A stretch of DNA of 64,000 nt, from the NCBI GenBank assembly GCA_029844215.1, contig CM056725.1, positions 62,590,879 to 62,654,878 on the forward strand, read 5' to 3'. This document shows, in pieces, positions 10,428 to 21,005 of the stretch; within the stretch, counting starts at the first letter, position 1; each line of letters begins with the position of its first letter. The position numbers and the translations under genes are program-made. Under the pieces are notes generated by a model that was given only the letters and a program-made list of their open reading frames with translations, searched no databases and was not told where the DNA came from. This DNA comes from Przewalskia tangutica (Eukaryota > Streptophyta > Magnoliopsida > Solanales > Solanaceae).

Positions 10428-13400
10428 TCCGCGACCGAACCGGGCGTGGTAGTGCCTTACCGGGCACCCAGTAGACATCATGAGTAATCAGTGAACATAA
10501 AGACAATACATGAAACGATTGTAATAAGGCGGTGAAATAAGAAAACGGCTAACCAAAAGCGGTTACGCGGTATATATATAAATAGCAACTTTTTCAACAT
10601 GAGCAGTTTAATCCTTTTACAAACCACGCGCAATAGTACTACGAGACCTCAAGAATGATACGACAACAATGGCGGGGCGGGGCCGCCAAACCACGAATGT
10701 AAACACTACGGCGGCGGGGACTATACGTGATAAGCCTCGGGAGAAAGCGGAGCTTCCCCAAGCTGGCGTGACCACGAGAGCTAGGATCAACGGCGGTGTA
10801 CCTTAACTGCGGCATGAGCGGCCCGAAGAGTCGATCTGGCAGTGCAGAGTATGGCCCGAAAATATATCTTGTAAATGAAATCATGCGATCATATAAAGCG
10901 GGAGACATGTATGATAACCAAACTACGATTTACCAGCGGTCATGTCAAGTCGGGGACTCGCGCCTCAGTCGTCACTCGAAGTATAACAATGGGTCTCGGG
11001 CCCGCGGCATCAATCATGCGGTGGAATACCTTCCGCGCTGGCGATCTATGATATAAAAGCACGAGGAACAGCATGAACACGGGTCCGCTGTGTCATAATA
11101 AAGCTGTGCGGGGTAAATGCGAAGGCATGGCGACTACTAAAAACCCACGGTACCAACAAGGTCATGAGCGTATCGTAAGATCTGTCTGGGCGTCACGTGA
11201 TCAAAGGCGGCCGCTTGCGCGATGCTCGATGTCTGCGCGTCTAACCACGGAACTCCGCGACTCCGCGTAGGCCAATCTCGTCGGCCGCGTGAGGTATTCC
11301 GCGTCGGTAGCTACTCCCGGCGTCGTCACGGACCGCGATCCGCGTAGCCGCGTGGACGCGTGCCCGTAAAGGGCCAGCACTAACTGGAACTCGTAGCTCG
11401 CGCTAGGCCACAGGACTGCGTGAGGTATTCTCGAATCATAGGTCCATCGACCCGCTGAGTCTACCCGCGTCGGAGGACAACCGGAATCATCTCGAGATGA
11501 GTGATGTAAAATACTAACCACAATGACTTATCGTTAAGCAGCATAAGCCTGACAAAGGTAACCCCTTTACACAGCGTCACGAATCTTAACACCGTAGCAT
11601 CCTGGCATGTTTACTTATCAATCAACAAGAAAGTATTACTAGGCTATCACAAACCAACACAATCAAGTTATACACACGAGGTACTTTCTACTATATGCCA
11701 ACAAGTTCGGGTTTTATCCCCAAAGTACTTCATCATTAACTCTTTAAGATCGTTACTTTCGTAATGTCACACAATACGTAGTATAAAATAGAGTGACTAT
11801 CCTTTTAAAGTAAATCAATTACTTCTCTTTGTAAAATCAGTAGTAACATTCTTTTCCGATGATCAAGTTTGCCTAATTTCCGATGTTCGAGTTTCTCGTT
11901 TTAGAAAGGTTTAGTAGTTCATAGTCTTATTCATTTAAGAATATAATTCTCTTTTAAACTATCGAGAAACATAAGTCTTATATGTGAGTAGGATATTCTT
12001 GTTTATAACAATCTTATTCTGACCGTGATCTAGAAATATCATTTTGTCTAAATGCTTAAACATGCGGATGGAAGTTTCTCTTGGTTTTAATAATACTTAA
12101 TTATTAAAAACATTTCCTCTTATAATGCTGCGATGGTTTGTCGATACACATACGATTTCCAAAATCGGTAAAACATTCTTAAGGCGTTATACCTAACTTT
12201 CCATAAAGCTAGCATAACTCTTAAGTTTTCAAAACAAATCAAGTACTCTTAACCTTTCGAAATGATTCAAAAATCTTTTGAAATACTTCAAGTTCTTTAT
12301 TAACACATAACACGCGATTATAGTTCAAATCGATTACCTTTTTAAAAACCACAGTATTTTCTTACCAACGTAAAGTGTTATAACCAACTTCCCATAAAGT
12401 GTTATAACACTTTATGTTTTAAATAATCAAATACATTTAGCACGTATCGTCTACCGTACTACATAGTTCACACATATCATGCTAGAAGAGATAGGAAGAG
12501 GTTCACATACCTGCGACAGTATCGACTAATAGCAAAGCGCTCAAGTACTTTGAAGCGTCGGCTACTCCTTAAGCCCAGTAGATCGCGCCACGTAGTACTT
12601 GACCTATAAGGCCGCAGTGACATTAACATTTAGATCTCGTCGTGAACATTCTCTGAAAATTGTGACACCTCCCCCCATGACACCAGCGTAAATCTCCTCT
12701 GCAGTGGCTACGAAGCCAGCGGGGTTATCGTCTAACCTAGCAGGTACAATTCTACTCACGGTACTCTTGCACAAGTCTCATGTCTGACCTATGTAATTCT
12801 GATTCGGTATTCTTCTTTAAATTGAGGCTTAAGTCGCGAGACATTCAGTAAGTATTAATCGGGCTTAAGTCAAAAGACATTGCCAATAACTACGTTCGAT
12901 TCTATATAGTATGCTTCAACTATATATTACAACAATATGTAATTTCCAATTCTGATAGAGGACAAGATATTTACCTCGATAAGCCCATAATTATCAGTAT
13001 AAAGTCGATCTGGGCAATCGTTTAGCTCGACTCAGCGCTCGACCCAGCTCTAAACCACCCTTAGAAGTTCTAACCAACACACTGATACTCCGGACTATGG
13101 AAATTTTCCTAGGGTTTCGGTTTGTGGTAGCGGAGTATAATAGTATTTTACGGGCTTTTCGTATAGGTATATCCTTAGAATACTACAAGGTATATGGCTA
13201 AGGTAATTTGGGCATTATAGCAATACTTTTGAGAGTATTTCTACCAGAGGGGTATATATACGAGACAACACCACAAGGGGGGGTGTATACCCCTCGGGCT
13301 ACCCACTAGGGAAGTGCTCTCGACAAGGGGTGGGGAAGGAACTCTCGGCTAAGACTCACAAGGGAAGGGCGAGAACAACAAGAAGGGAGGAGGATTTCTA

Positions 13401-13839
13401 AGACTTAGAACATTTTAGGATGAATAAGTCTTCCAAAGGGGGTATTTATAGGTCAAGTGAAGGCGACCAATGGCGAGATCATGCCAAGTGCAAGGCAAGT
13501 GTAGGGCCAGATCTTGCCAAGTGCCCCTTAACCAACTAACACACAAATATCCTACTGCTCCGTGACAAAAAGCCAACTTTCGGCCAGCTTGACCGCCAGT
13601 CCTTCGATGAGAGGGTGACAAGTGTAAGCCTCTCGTTAGTCCAAAATGTTTCGTCTCTCGGAAAAATCCGCCAAAAATTAAAAATGACATAGCGGAAATT
13701 CCCCTCGAAAGGCGTGAAAGCGTTTAGCAACGACTCTAGCAGGTGTTGTGCACAAAATTAAATCGGCCAAGCCTACTTTCTCAAGTTCAAATTTTCTCGT
13801 CGTCCTTACGTACATACTGCAGAAATCACGGGTATAACA
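10428..13839 (-). mobile_element. Reversed LTR of an older A-like subfamily
   Basis: About 3.4 kb. On the plus strand it begins CGCGACCGAACCGGGCGTGG (T/C-rich junction at 10425-10431) and ends GGGTATAACA at 13839. It contains the TATA box complement (13443-13450) and a block resembling the GGAGACATGTATGATAACC region of the B and C LTRs. It shares ordered similarity with the 8432-9750 LTR over its last 1.6 kb but is clearly diverged in sequence and length, so the two are probably not a matched LTR pair. No gene lies inside. Confidence 0.75.
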
Positions 13840-14050
13840 CGTACTTGCCCCGGTCATATCTTGTGGCGGCAGTGGATCAGTAAGCGCTTTACGTACTTGC
13901 CCGATCGATTGATGGCCATGGTGGATATGGTAGCTATGCCTTCGTACTTGCCCCGGTCAATTTTATGATGCAGGCTGGATCTGGTGGTTGGCTTTCCTAC
14001 TTGGCCCGTACGGTTTTTATGACATAGGTGGGACCTGGTGTTCATGTATA
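13840..14050 (+). repeat. ~53-bp tandem repeat, four units, inside LTR
   Basis: Units start with TACTTGCCCCGGTCAATTTT-like segments at about 13841, 13893, 13944 and 13999, each followed by a GG(A/T)GG(A/T)TCTGGTG-like stretch. A further isolated TACTTGCCCCTGTCATTCTTG occurs at about 14413. Confidence 0.75.
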
Positions 14051-14877
14051 CATATTGGTGTTATATTATATCATGGACTGCCGGCAGTGAGGAAGGAATT
14101 CTACGGGCATGATTGATATTGGGGGCGTAAGACCCATGGTTATATTTGAGTAATGATTTTGAGGGCATGCGTCCCTGACTTGGCATGACTGCTTATGTAT
14201 TGTGAAATGGTCTTTTAAAAGGTGAAGTTAATTTTCATTACTCTTATTGATTTAATTTGGTTATCATACTTGTTTTCTGCTTTGTATTTGGACTGTGTGA
14301 TATTATGTTCTTGAAAACCTGATCGACTCTTGGAGTTGTTATAGTACAGTGATACAAGGTGCAGTTGGCTTTTAGGTTATGTGACACAGTAGGATCTGGT
14401 ATTTGATTTTCTATACTTGCCCCTGTCATTCTTGTACACAACCATGATTTTAATATTGTACTTTATTTCAGTTCCATACTTAGTACTTATTATGCGACCT
14501 CCTTGAGGTGCGTTCATGTCCATGAGTCTAGGTACTCGATTTTGGATCAGTGAGCTTAGGATCCTTGTTCGGCATTTTGGATGGCTCGATGTTACAGGTT
14601 TATCATTAGGCTAGGTATATTGAAGTGCGGCGGGGCACTTGTCCGTCGTAGTTGTTGTCACCTTCTTAGAGTGCGTATTCATATGTAGGCTGAGCCACTA
14701 GAGTTGTATTTACATTATTGAAAGCAGTGTAGACCCTCTTGGGTGATTTATATCTGACGACCTTATCGGCGCGCCTTTGCAAAAAAAGTGTTATTATCTT
14801 CGCGTGTTACTCGTATTTGTGGGTATAGAAGGGTGCCCGGTAGGGTACGATGGCGCGCCGGGGTTGATGGCGTGACA
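13840..14877 (+). mobile_element. Right part of a forward family B-like LTR
   Basis: 14060-14200 parallels 53650-53800 in the B LTR (TATATCATGGA, GTGATTGATATTG-like and TTATATTTGAGTAATGA segments). It ends CGTGACA at 14877. No PBS follows, so this is the end of a 3' or solo LTR. The reversed LTR ending at 13839 interrupts it; its left part is not visible in the window. Confidence 0.7.
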
Positions 14878-16096
14878 CGTCCCTTCAACTTTATTGACCT
14901 AAGATATCATTAAATGCCATTTCTTTAAAAATGGCAACCTTTAAAGTAGATGGGGTATGAAGCGGACATGGCCTTTATAACGTCCCATACTTTCAGGTGA
15001 TGTTTTAGACCACTAGACGTATGCTAATGAAGAGCTCAATATATAAAGAGATGCACCCCGAACATAATTCAGGACCTATCATCTAATGGATGACAATGAT
15101 CAGCTAATCGACAATAATGATCGGCTACTTGACAATGCTAATCGACTAATTGATAAATCGTCTAAGTGACACATCCGTTAATTAATGAATCTTAGTGGGG
15201 GACAAGATTTAAGTAGTTACAGCATTGGGAATGACAGGCGACTTTAGGTAATTATTAGGAGATATGGCAATTAGGCAATTGGATGACATGCGTAGTGGTA
15301 AGCAAAAGTAAATAACTAGAGTGGAACCACATCCACCATGCTTAAATTGATAAATGTGTTGGGCAAAGTAATGAAGAGTGCATCAATTGGGTTCACTCCT
15401 TTTCCACTTTACAATATCCACAAAGTTCTTATTTATTGTGCATAAACAATTACAACATAGGCAACAACATTTTCCATAATATGAAGCAATAGGTAACCAC
15501 GTCTCTTTGAGATCAGTTCATGCACAATAAGTTATAATGAAGCAGAAACATGGTAATGTTCACTTGATATTAATGGGTGATAGCTGCAGCAAGCAATACA
15601 TGATCCCTAAGTCACGTTGCATTCCATTTGTGAGTTGGGTCATTCGTGCTTAAGGATTGGGTGCTATACAGACTACTTGGGTTGTGTTATTGAGTGAATC
15701 GTTTCACGTATGTTAAGGCTAATGTTTCTTTCCTTTGGTATGTTCCATGTAACGAAACATAACCGTGATATTGTTCCATAAATTATTCTACTCTTAGTAG
15801 TTAAGGATATTCATGTTATTGATTCCTATGTTGAAATCATGTCTAAATATATTCCCAAATCCTTATTGAGGTATATGGGAAAAATGTTGATGTTCACAGT
15901 GTTAGTTAAAGTGCAAGGATATTATGTCATTCAGATAGGTTCAGAATGTTTTATTATCATTCATGCATTACATTCATGTTTTACCCAAGACCTTATATTA
16001 GGGATGGGAAGCAGAGCACCTGAACCAGAATCATTGTGATATGAAAATGAAATTATGCCCACAATTTGAAATGAAAAAGAAGATTCCTTGTGAAGG

Positions 16097-16098
<2 letters not shown>

Positions 16099-16139
<41 letters not shown>
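16099..16139. repeat. (AT)n microsatellite
   Basis: About 20 uninterrupted AT units. An apparent 60-codon frame with an alternating Ile-Tyr run is produced by this repeat and is not a gene. Confidence 0.95.
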
Positions 16140-16141
<2 letters not shown>

Positions 16142-16349
16142 GGGAAGGAAAATGCCCTTGTGTGGCTATTATATACGTATTACCGCATTTGCATCATGCG
16201 TAACATTTAGGCATTTACTATAAGATATGATGCCACATAGGCTGTTATGGAAATAAAGATGCCTTTATGTGGCCATTGTGCATAATATTTAGGCATATGT
16301 ATTATGGTCTTCAGAGGCGTTTATTGCTGGTCAGCCATTATTATCGGCG

Positions 16350-16450
16350 GTTGGTGCTATCGGTTATTGCTACCGACTGTGTTTGTCGGCTAGTTCTGTC
16401 AGCTAATTCTGTCGGTTGTTGTTGTCGGCTAGTTCTGTCCGCTAATTCTA
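16350..16450 (+). repeat. Short direct repeats (GTCGGCTAGTTCTGTC)
   Basis: GTCGGCTAGTTCTGTCAGC and GTCGGCTAGTTCTGTCCGC are separated by about 45 bp, each followed by TAATTCT. This is a two-unit imperfect tandem repeat. Confidence 0.7.
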
Positions 16451-16479
16451 TTTTAGCTTGTTGTTATATTCCTGTTATG

Positions 16480-16924
16480 CTAGTATTCATGCCTGGCATA
16501 CTCATTACATCAGTCATACTGGCGTCCTTTTTGTCCGGGGACGCTGCATTTCATACCCGCAGGTTCAGTTAAAGAAGGTGACAATTTGTACTAATAGGTT
16601 ACTGGTTCATCTGATGTTGGAGCACTCTATTTGTTCCAATGTTGCAGTCTAGTATCAGTATGGTATTTTTCATATGTATAAAGGGTATAGCGGGGCCCTG
16701 TCACATCTTTGTGATGTCATGTACTCTTTAGAGGCTTGTAGAGAGATTTCATGTGTATAGTAATCGTGTATGGCCCTGTCGGCCTTGATATGTATATGTC
16801 AGCCGAATATTTGGTAATGACCCTTGTGGCCATGATTGATTACTGTTAGCTGGTAAGTATATGAAGAGTGGTGCTCGGCAGGTAAGGTCCGGGCGCGTCG
16901 TAACCTCGATGCAGGTTGTGATAA
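16480..16924 (+). mobile_element. Right end of a gypsy LTR (family not A, B or C)
   Basis: Contains the GGGTATAGCGGGGCCCTGTC motif (from 16684), found as GGGTATGGCGGG(G)... near the end of the other LTRs, then GTTGTGATA at the end, followed by a PBS-like site. The left boundary was not found; no TGTTA start is visible upstream, so the LTR may extend back through the AT-rich stretch. The assignment rests on position and the shared motif. Confidence 0.55.
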
Positions 16925-18788
16925 ACTTTGTATCGAGCGTATGCGTGTTAGAAGTCTCTGAAGCCTTGTCTAGTAAAGTCTTGTTTATGGGTGTGTAGCG
17001 TGCCATACTTATAAATACGATGCTGCAAGATATTTAGGGATGATTTCTAATCTTTCATATCATAGATCGTGTAGTAGAGCTGAGTCTTAAGAATTTGAGT
17101 TAATTCGTGCCTGTTACTGTTTCAGTTATGCCGATTACCAAAAAGACTTCAGTTAGTTTATACTCGTAGCCAATAAATGAGTGACTTCTACCAGATGATT
17201 CATACTCAGGAAGGACAATATGATGTAAAAAGATTCAAGATTATGAGAAGTTATCTTACTAATATACGAAAGAGGAAATGCAAGCATGGGAAGCGAAACA
17301 TTTATTTTGAAAAGAAGAGAGTTAAGTAAGGAAGTACTATGCACCAGAATAAATAATATTGTAAGGATTCGCTCTATAGACCTTACCGTGTTTATGGATA
17401 TAACAATTCCTTCTCCCAGTATGATTACGATTATTAGGGAAATCGAAGTTGGATTGAGTGTAAATACGAGTAGTGTGATCTCTATTGGGACATATCCATC
17501 AGAGGATATGAGTAAGTTATTTTCCCAGGTATCAACGAATCTAGTAGTATCAAAGGAGTTGAGGGAAACTCATGTACTATCAGTCTTACTACCGACTCCG
17601 CCTGATTAAGACGTAAGGAGACCGGTGTGGGTATTGAATTAATTGGATGCCTCTTAGAAACGGTTTCATCCTAAAACATATAATAAAGATATGCCCTTGA
17701 GAGGTCAAAAAGCTTATAACCTAGGGAGTTTATTAGTTAGGAATTGCCGATTATTAAAAGGGGTTAAAGATGATAGTATCTCAGGGACAAAGTTGTAAAG
17801 ATCGAGTGAGACCACCCCGACCATCTTGTAGTCAGTATGGTCAAGTTCATGCCAGATTGTGCCGCAAAGGTACATGGGGGATTGGTTTAGTGTGGCATCC
17901 ATGGCCATAACATTCCGAAGTGTCCTAAGTTGATGCGCAAAGGTAAGGATAAGATGATTATAAGTTGATGAAAAAGCAGAAGACAAATTGGAAGGTTTAG
18001 CAGGTTATGAAAAGCTACACGGTTCGCAGTGACTCATGCTGATTAGAGTGAGGGAATATGTTATATACATTTGACCTAAATTGTGATATCTTACCTGGAA
18101 TATATGGGAATGGTCCCATGATATCATTAATGAGAATGAATTGCGACAATCGAATCGTGTGAAAAGTGGCCATCAGTGAATTTAAGAAGATCACGTAAGG
18201 TGACGTACCCAGAGTAGTGAGCCCAAGTCATATAGAAGGATCGAGTTGTCCATGATAGTCGAAGGGGACATAAGCCGCTCATCCTTGTGTAAAGGGCCAT
18301 ACCGCGCAGTATTGAGAATTACATGTATCAATGTTAGTAAGTTAAGTCATGTTATCTGTATTGAACTGGTGAGGACTTCGATTTCATTGTGCAGCATGTT
18401 ACAATTCTAAATAACCTCTGGATAACAATAGCTTGTTAGGGGCTATTGAGGACGAGAATTGTGGAACAATCGAAGAATGGTTGTAGGAAATTTGAAGACA
18501 GTTAATAAGTATGAATTGAATAGTATGATCAAGTATCTAGGTGAAAATGTCTTTCGTTTAATGATGAGTAGAAAGAAGGATCACGACAAGAAGAATAAAT
18601 GTAGATGATATTATAGCTATGCAGGTTTCATAAAGTTATGGTTATTCTAGAACGACATAGGGATCAATGGTAGATGAGGGACAGTAAGAACTCTTCGGCC
18701 AAATAGGGCGATTCTGTAGTGTCCAGGAAGAGAGTATGAGAGGTACTTGGAGATAAGAGATTTTCCCCAAGGCAACTTGAAACGAAAA
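16925..18788 (+). mobile_element. Decayed internal region of a gypsy derivative, no pol seen
   Basis: 1.86 kb between a PBS and a family B LTR start. After about 190 bp of leader, an ATG at 17128 reads MPITKKTSVSLYS then stop (17169), positioned like the gag start of the A and B elements. The rest shows no protease, RT, RNase H or integrase motif. A 107-codon frame (17286-17609) has no feature I recognise. 18740-18775 resembles 55610-55640 of the B internal region (AGTACCTTGAGATAAGAGA-like). A short purine-rich AACGAAAA precedes the LTR. Probably a deletion derivative or non-autonomous element. Confidence 0.6.
16928..16938 (+). other. Primer binding site-like sequence
   Basis: TTGTATCGAGC, differing from TGGTATCAGAGC at the second base and lacking the A of CAG. 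It is followed by an AGTCTCTGAAGCCTTGTCTAG leader like that after the other PBS copies (TCTGA.CGTGTCTAGTA). Confidence 0.65.
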
Positions 18789-20904
18789 TGTTACACCCCG
18801 TAATTCCAGGACATGTTTAAGAGAATGTACGTAAGGAAGCAGGACTTTAAAATTTTTGAACGAAAGAAGAATTCGTTATTCTTAAGGAAATTCTTCCGAA
18901 CCTCGGGAAGGAAAAATGGTTGTTAATGAGAATTGGGTTCTCAAATTCGTTATTTGAGACTTAAGAAAATTATTAGAATTATGGAAAATTATTTTCGGAT
19001 TTGGTCACGTGGGGCTCACTCGAGAAATTTTATGTTTTGTGGGGCCCACGGGGTTTTTGATATTTTTACCAATTATGGAAATTTCGGAAAACGAAATATT
19101 ATGGACCAATGGGAGGGCGACACGTGTCACCCTCCACATGGTCATGTGGGACGAAATGGCAAGTAAAGAGTAGCCAAGTTGAGCTTGATATTATTGACCA
19201 ATTCTTAGGGGTCAAGTTGCAAGCTTTAGTCATCCAAATCATGGCCACACATTTTGTCCAATCCTAGCCCTTGATCTCATTATATATACATACCACTACT
19301 AGTGCAAGACTAGGATTCTATACTTAGAAAAAATTCAAGAAACTTAGAGTGCAAAGACGAGGGCTCTCGGCCAAGCAAGAAAAAGAAAGAGAATTTTTTT
19401 GCAATCTTGCTTCATAAATCCCAATATTCAAACCCAAGACCATTAAAGGTATTCTAAGGATATTTCAACACAAAAATCCTGGAAAAACTACGTTTTTACG
19501 TTACTCGCAACATGAAAACCTAAGGGGGTTTTCATAGTTGGAGTTGGAACTTGAAGAGGAGTTCTCCATAAGATTCTAAGGGTTGCTTGGAGTGGATTGG
19601 AACATAAAGAAGATGAGCTAAAGTTGCTAAGGATCGAATTTTAATCTTGGATTGTATTTGGGCTTATTGAGGTAAAAATCTTCGTCTTACTATTGTAATT
19701 GAAGATTTCATGTTATGATAAGTTAGAAATGATAATGTGATATACATAATGAAGATCTATTATGTTATGGAATTTAGAAGCTCAACTCCGAGATTGGCAT
19801 GTTAACCATTAAGATTGTAAATCAATTTGGTCGATAGTTATAATCGTCGCATGTTATATAAGGAAAGGGAATATAGTTGTTGAAATTGTTATGACTTATA
19901 TAACATGTTGGAATAACGATTTGGATTAAAAAGGAATTGAAAAAGGTCTTATGTCATATTGAATTGATAATGGCCGAGAATGGCCCTAGAAATTGAAAGG
20001 AAATCAATATTGTTGTTGGCTTGATTGTAGCCGAGAATTGCCTGAAATTATTGGACTTTTATATTAATTGTGGGGCAGAATTTTACACGTCCTGTTAGGC
20101 GTGTAATCCCACTAGTTAGCTGAATTATTGAGCCTTAAATGTGGCGTGTTGGTTATTGATTTGGGCCTTGAAAAGGTGGAAAAGTACGTAGAAACAAAGG
20201 AAGTGTTGTCCAATTTTCCGTAGAATAAGTGACTTTACACTTAGAATATTCTACGTGCGGCATATTCAACTTGGCAAGTGGATTAAGTCGGAGAGGTATG
20301 TGAAACATTCCATCTCTTGAGCATGCGTTTTATTAATGTATAATGCGGTAGGCGTCTGAGCTTTAGATGGTCGGTTTCATTTTGATATCATTGACTTGAT
20401 TTAAAGTATGTAAGTTTGGTTGAGTTGGAAAGTTAAACTCATGTGATTTTTAAAGAATGCAATGCTTGGTTTAGAAAGACAGAAAGTGTTATAATGGCTT
20501 TATGAGAAGTTAATTATAACGACTTTATGAGAAGTTAAATAAGTGGTTTACTCAAATGATTTAAACAAGGATAAATGACTTGGTTTTAAGAAAGACAACT
20601 TGATTTAAAAGCATAAGTTGCCTAAGTTTTGAAAGTAGAAGTCACTTGGTTTAAAGGCCTTGAAATGAATTTCTAAAGGTGTAGTGACTTGTTTTGAAAA
20701 AATAAGCATGTCTTGATATTAAGGGTGTTAGTATCTTGGGATTTTATATAAAAAAATAAGTCTTTTGAAAAAAATAGAAGTACGTGGTACGTTGGGGTAA
20801 ATTCCCGGATTTTTCATGACATGTTAGTGCCTTAAGTTAAATAAAATGAGAGTGCATGCTAATTAAGTCTAATAAGAGTTAAATGATTTCTTAACTTGCT
20901 TATG

Positions 20905-21000
20905 ATATTTATGGTAGCCGGTTGTGCTTATGTTATGTGATTATGATAGCCGGTTGTGCTTATGTTATGTGATGATAGCCGATTGTGCTTATGTTACGTG
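20905..21000 (+). repeat. 32-bp tandem repeat in B LTR, three units
   Basis: Three copies of a unit containing GATAGCCG(G/A)TTGTGCTTATG, the last cut by the insertion at 21006. The sequence resuming at 49398 (GTTGGCGTTTGTGCTTGTG) looks like a further variant unit. Confidence 0.8.
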
Positions 21001-21005
21001 ATTAT
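21001..21005. repeat. Target-site duplication, left copy (ATTAT)
   Basis: ATTAT directly precedes the TGTCACGACC end of the reversed LTR; the identical pentamer follows the far end of the array at 49393-49397. Five base pairs is the usual Ty3/gypsy TSD length. Confidence 0.85.

Larger units (their letters stand above)
14878..16480. other. AT-rich stretch without identifiable genes
   Basis: No LTR boundary, pol motif, tRNA or long reading frame is apparent. CG dinucleotides are scarcer and the small-indel texture of the surrounding elements is largely absent. Minor features are a degenerate ~19-bp repeat around 15085-15165 (variants of GCTAATCGACAATAATGATC) and the AT microsatellite at 16099. 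It could be host intergenic DNA or the left part of the LTR that ends at 16924. Confidence 0.5.
18789..21005 (+). mobile_element. Left part of interrupted family B LTR
   Basis: Begins TGTTACACCCCGTAATTCC. It carries a CACGTGTCACC block (about 19120), a TATA-type TATATATACATACC (about 19282) and several stretches paralleling the B LTRs at 50581 and 56569. It is interrupted at 21006 by a reversed LTR and resumes at 49398. The two parts together are about 3.1 kb. Confidence 0.85.

Noticed and set aside
10428..11530. Possible host gene cluster in a GC-rich stretch
   Set aside because: The stretch is collinear with the GC-rich zone of other reversed LTRs (24846-25460, 57622-58460) and the frames are not conserved between copies.
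8432..13839. One intact reversed element with matched LTRs
   Set aside because: The two LTRs differ too much in length and sequence, and no purine tract adjoins 9751, so they are more likely parts of different insertions.
16041..16223. 60-codon frame with alternating Ile-Tyr
   Set aside because: Produced by the (AT)n microsatellite.
17286..17609. 107-codon open frame in a decayed internal region
   Set aside because: No recognisable family, no conserved copy elsewhere in the window, and AT-rich sequence makes such a frame unsurprising. Mentioned only as part of the internal region.
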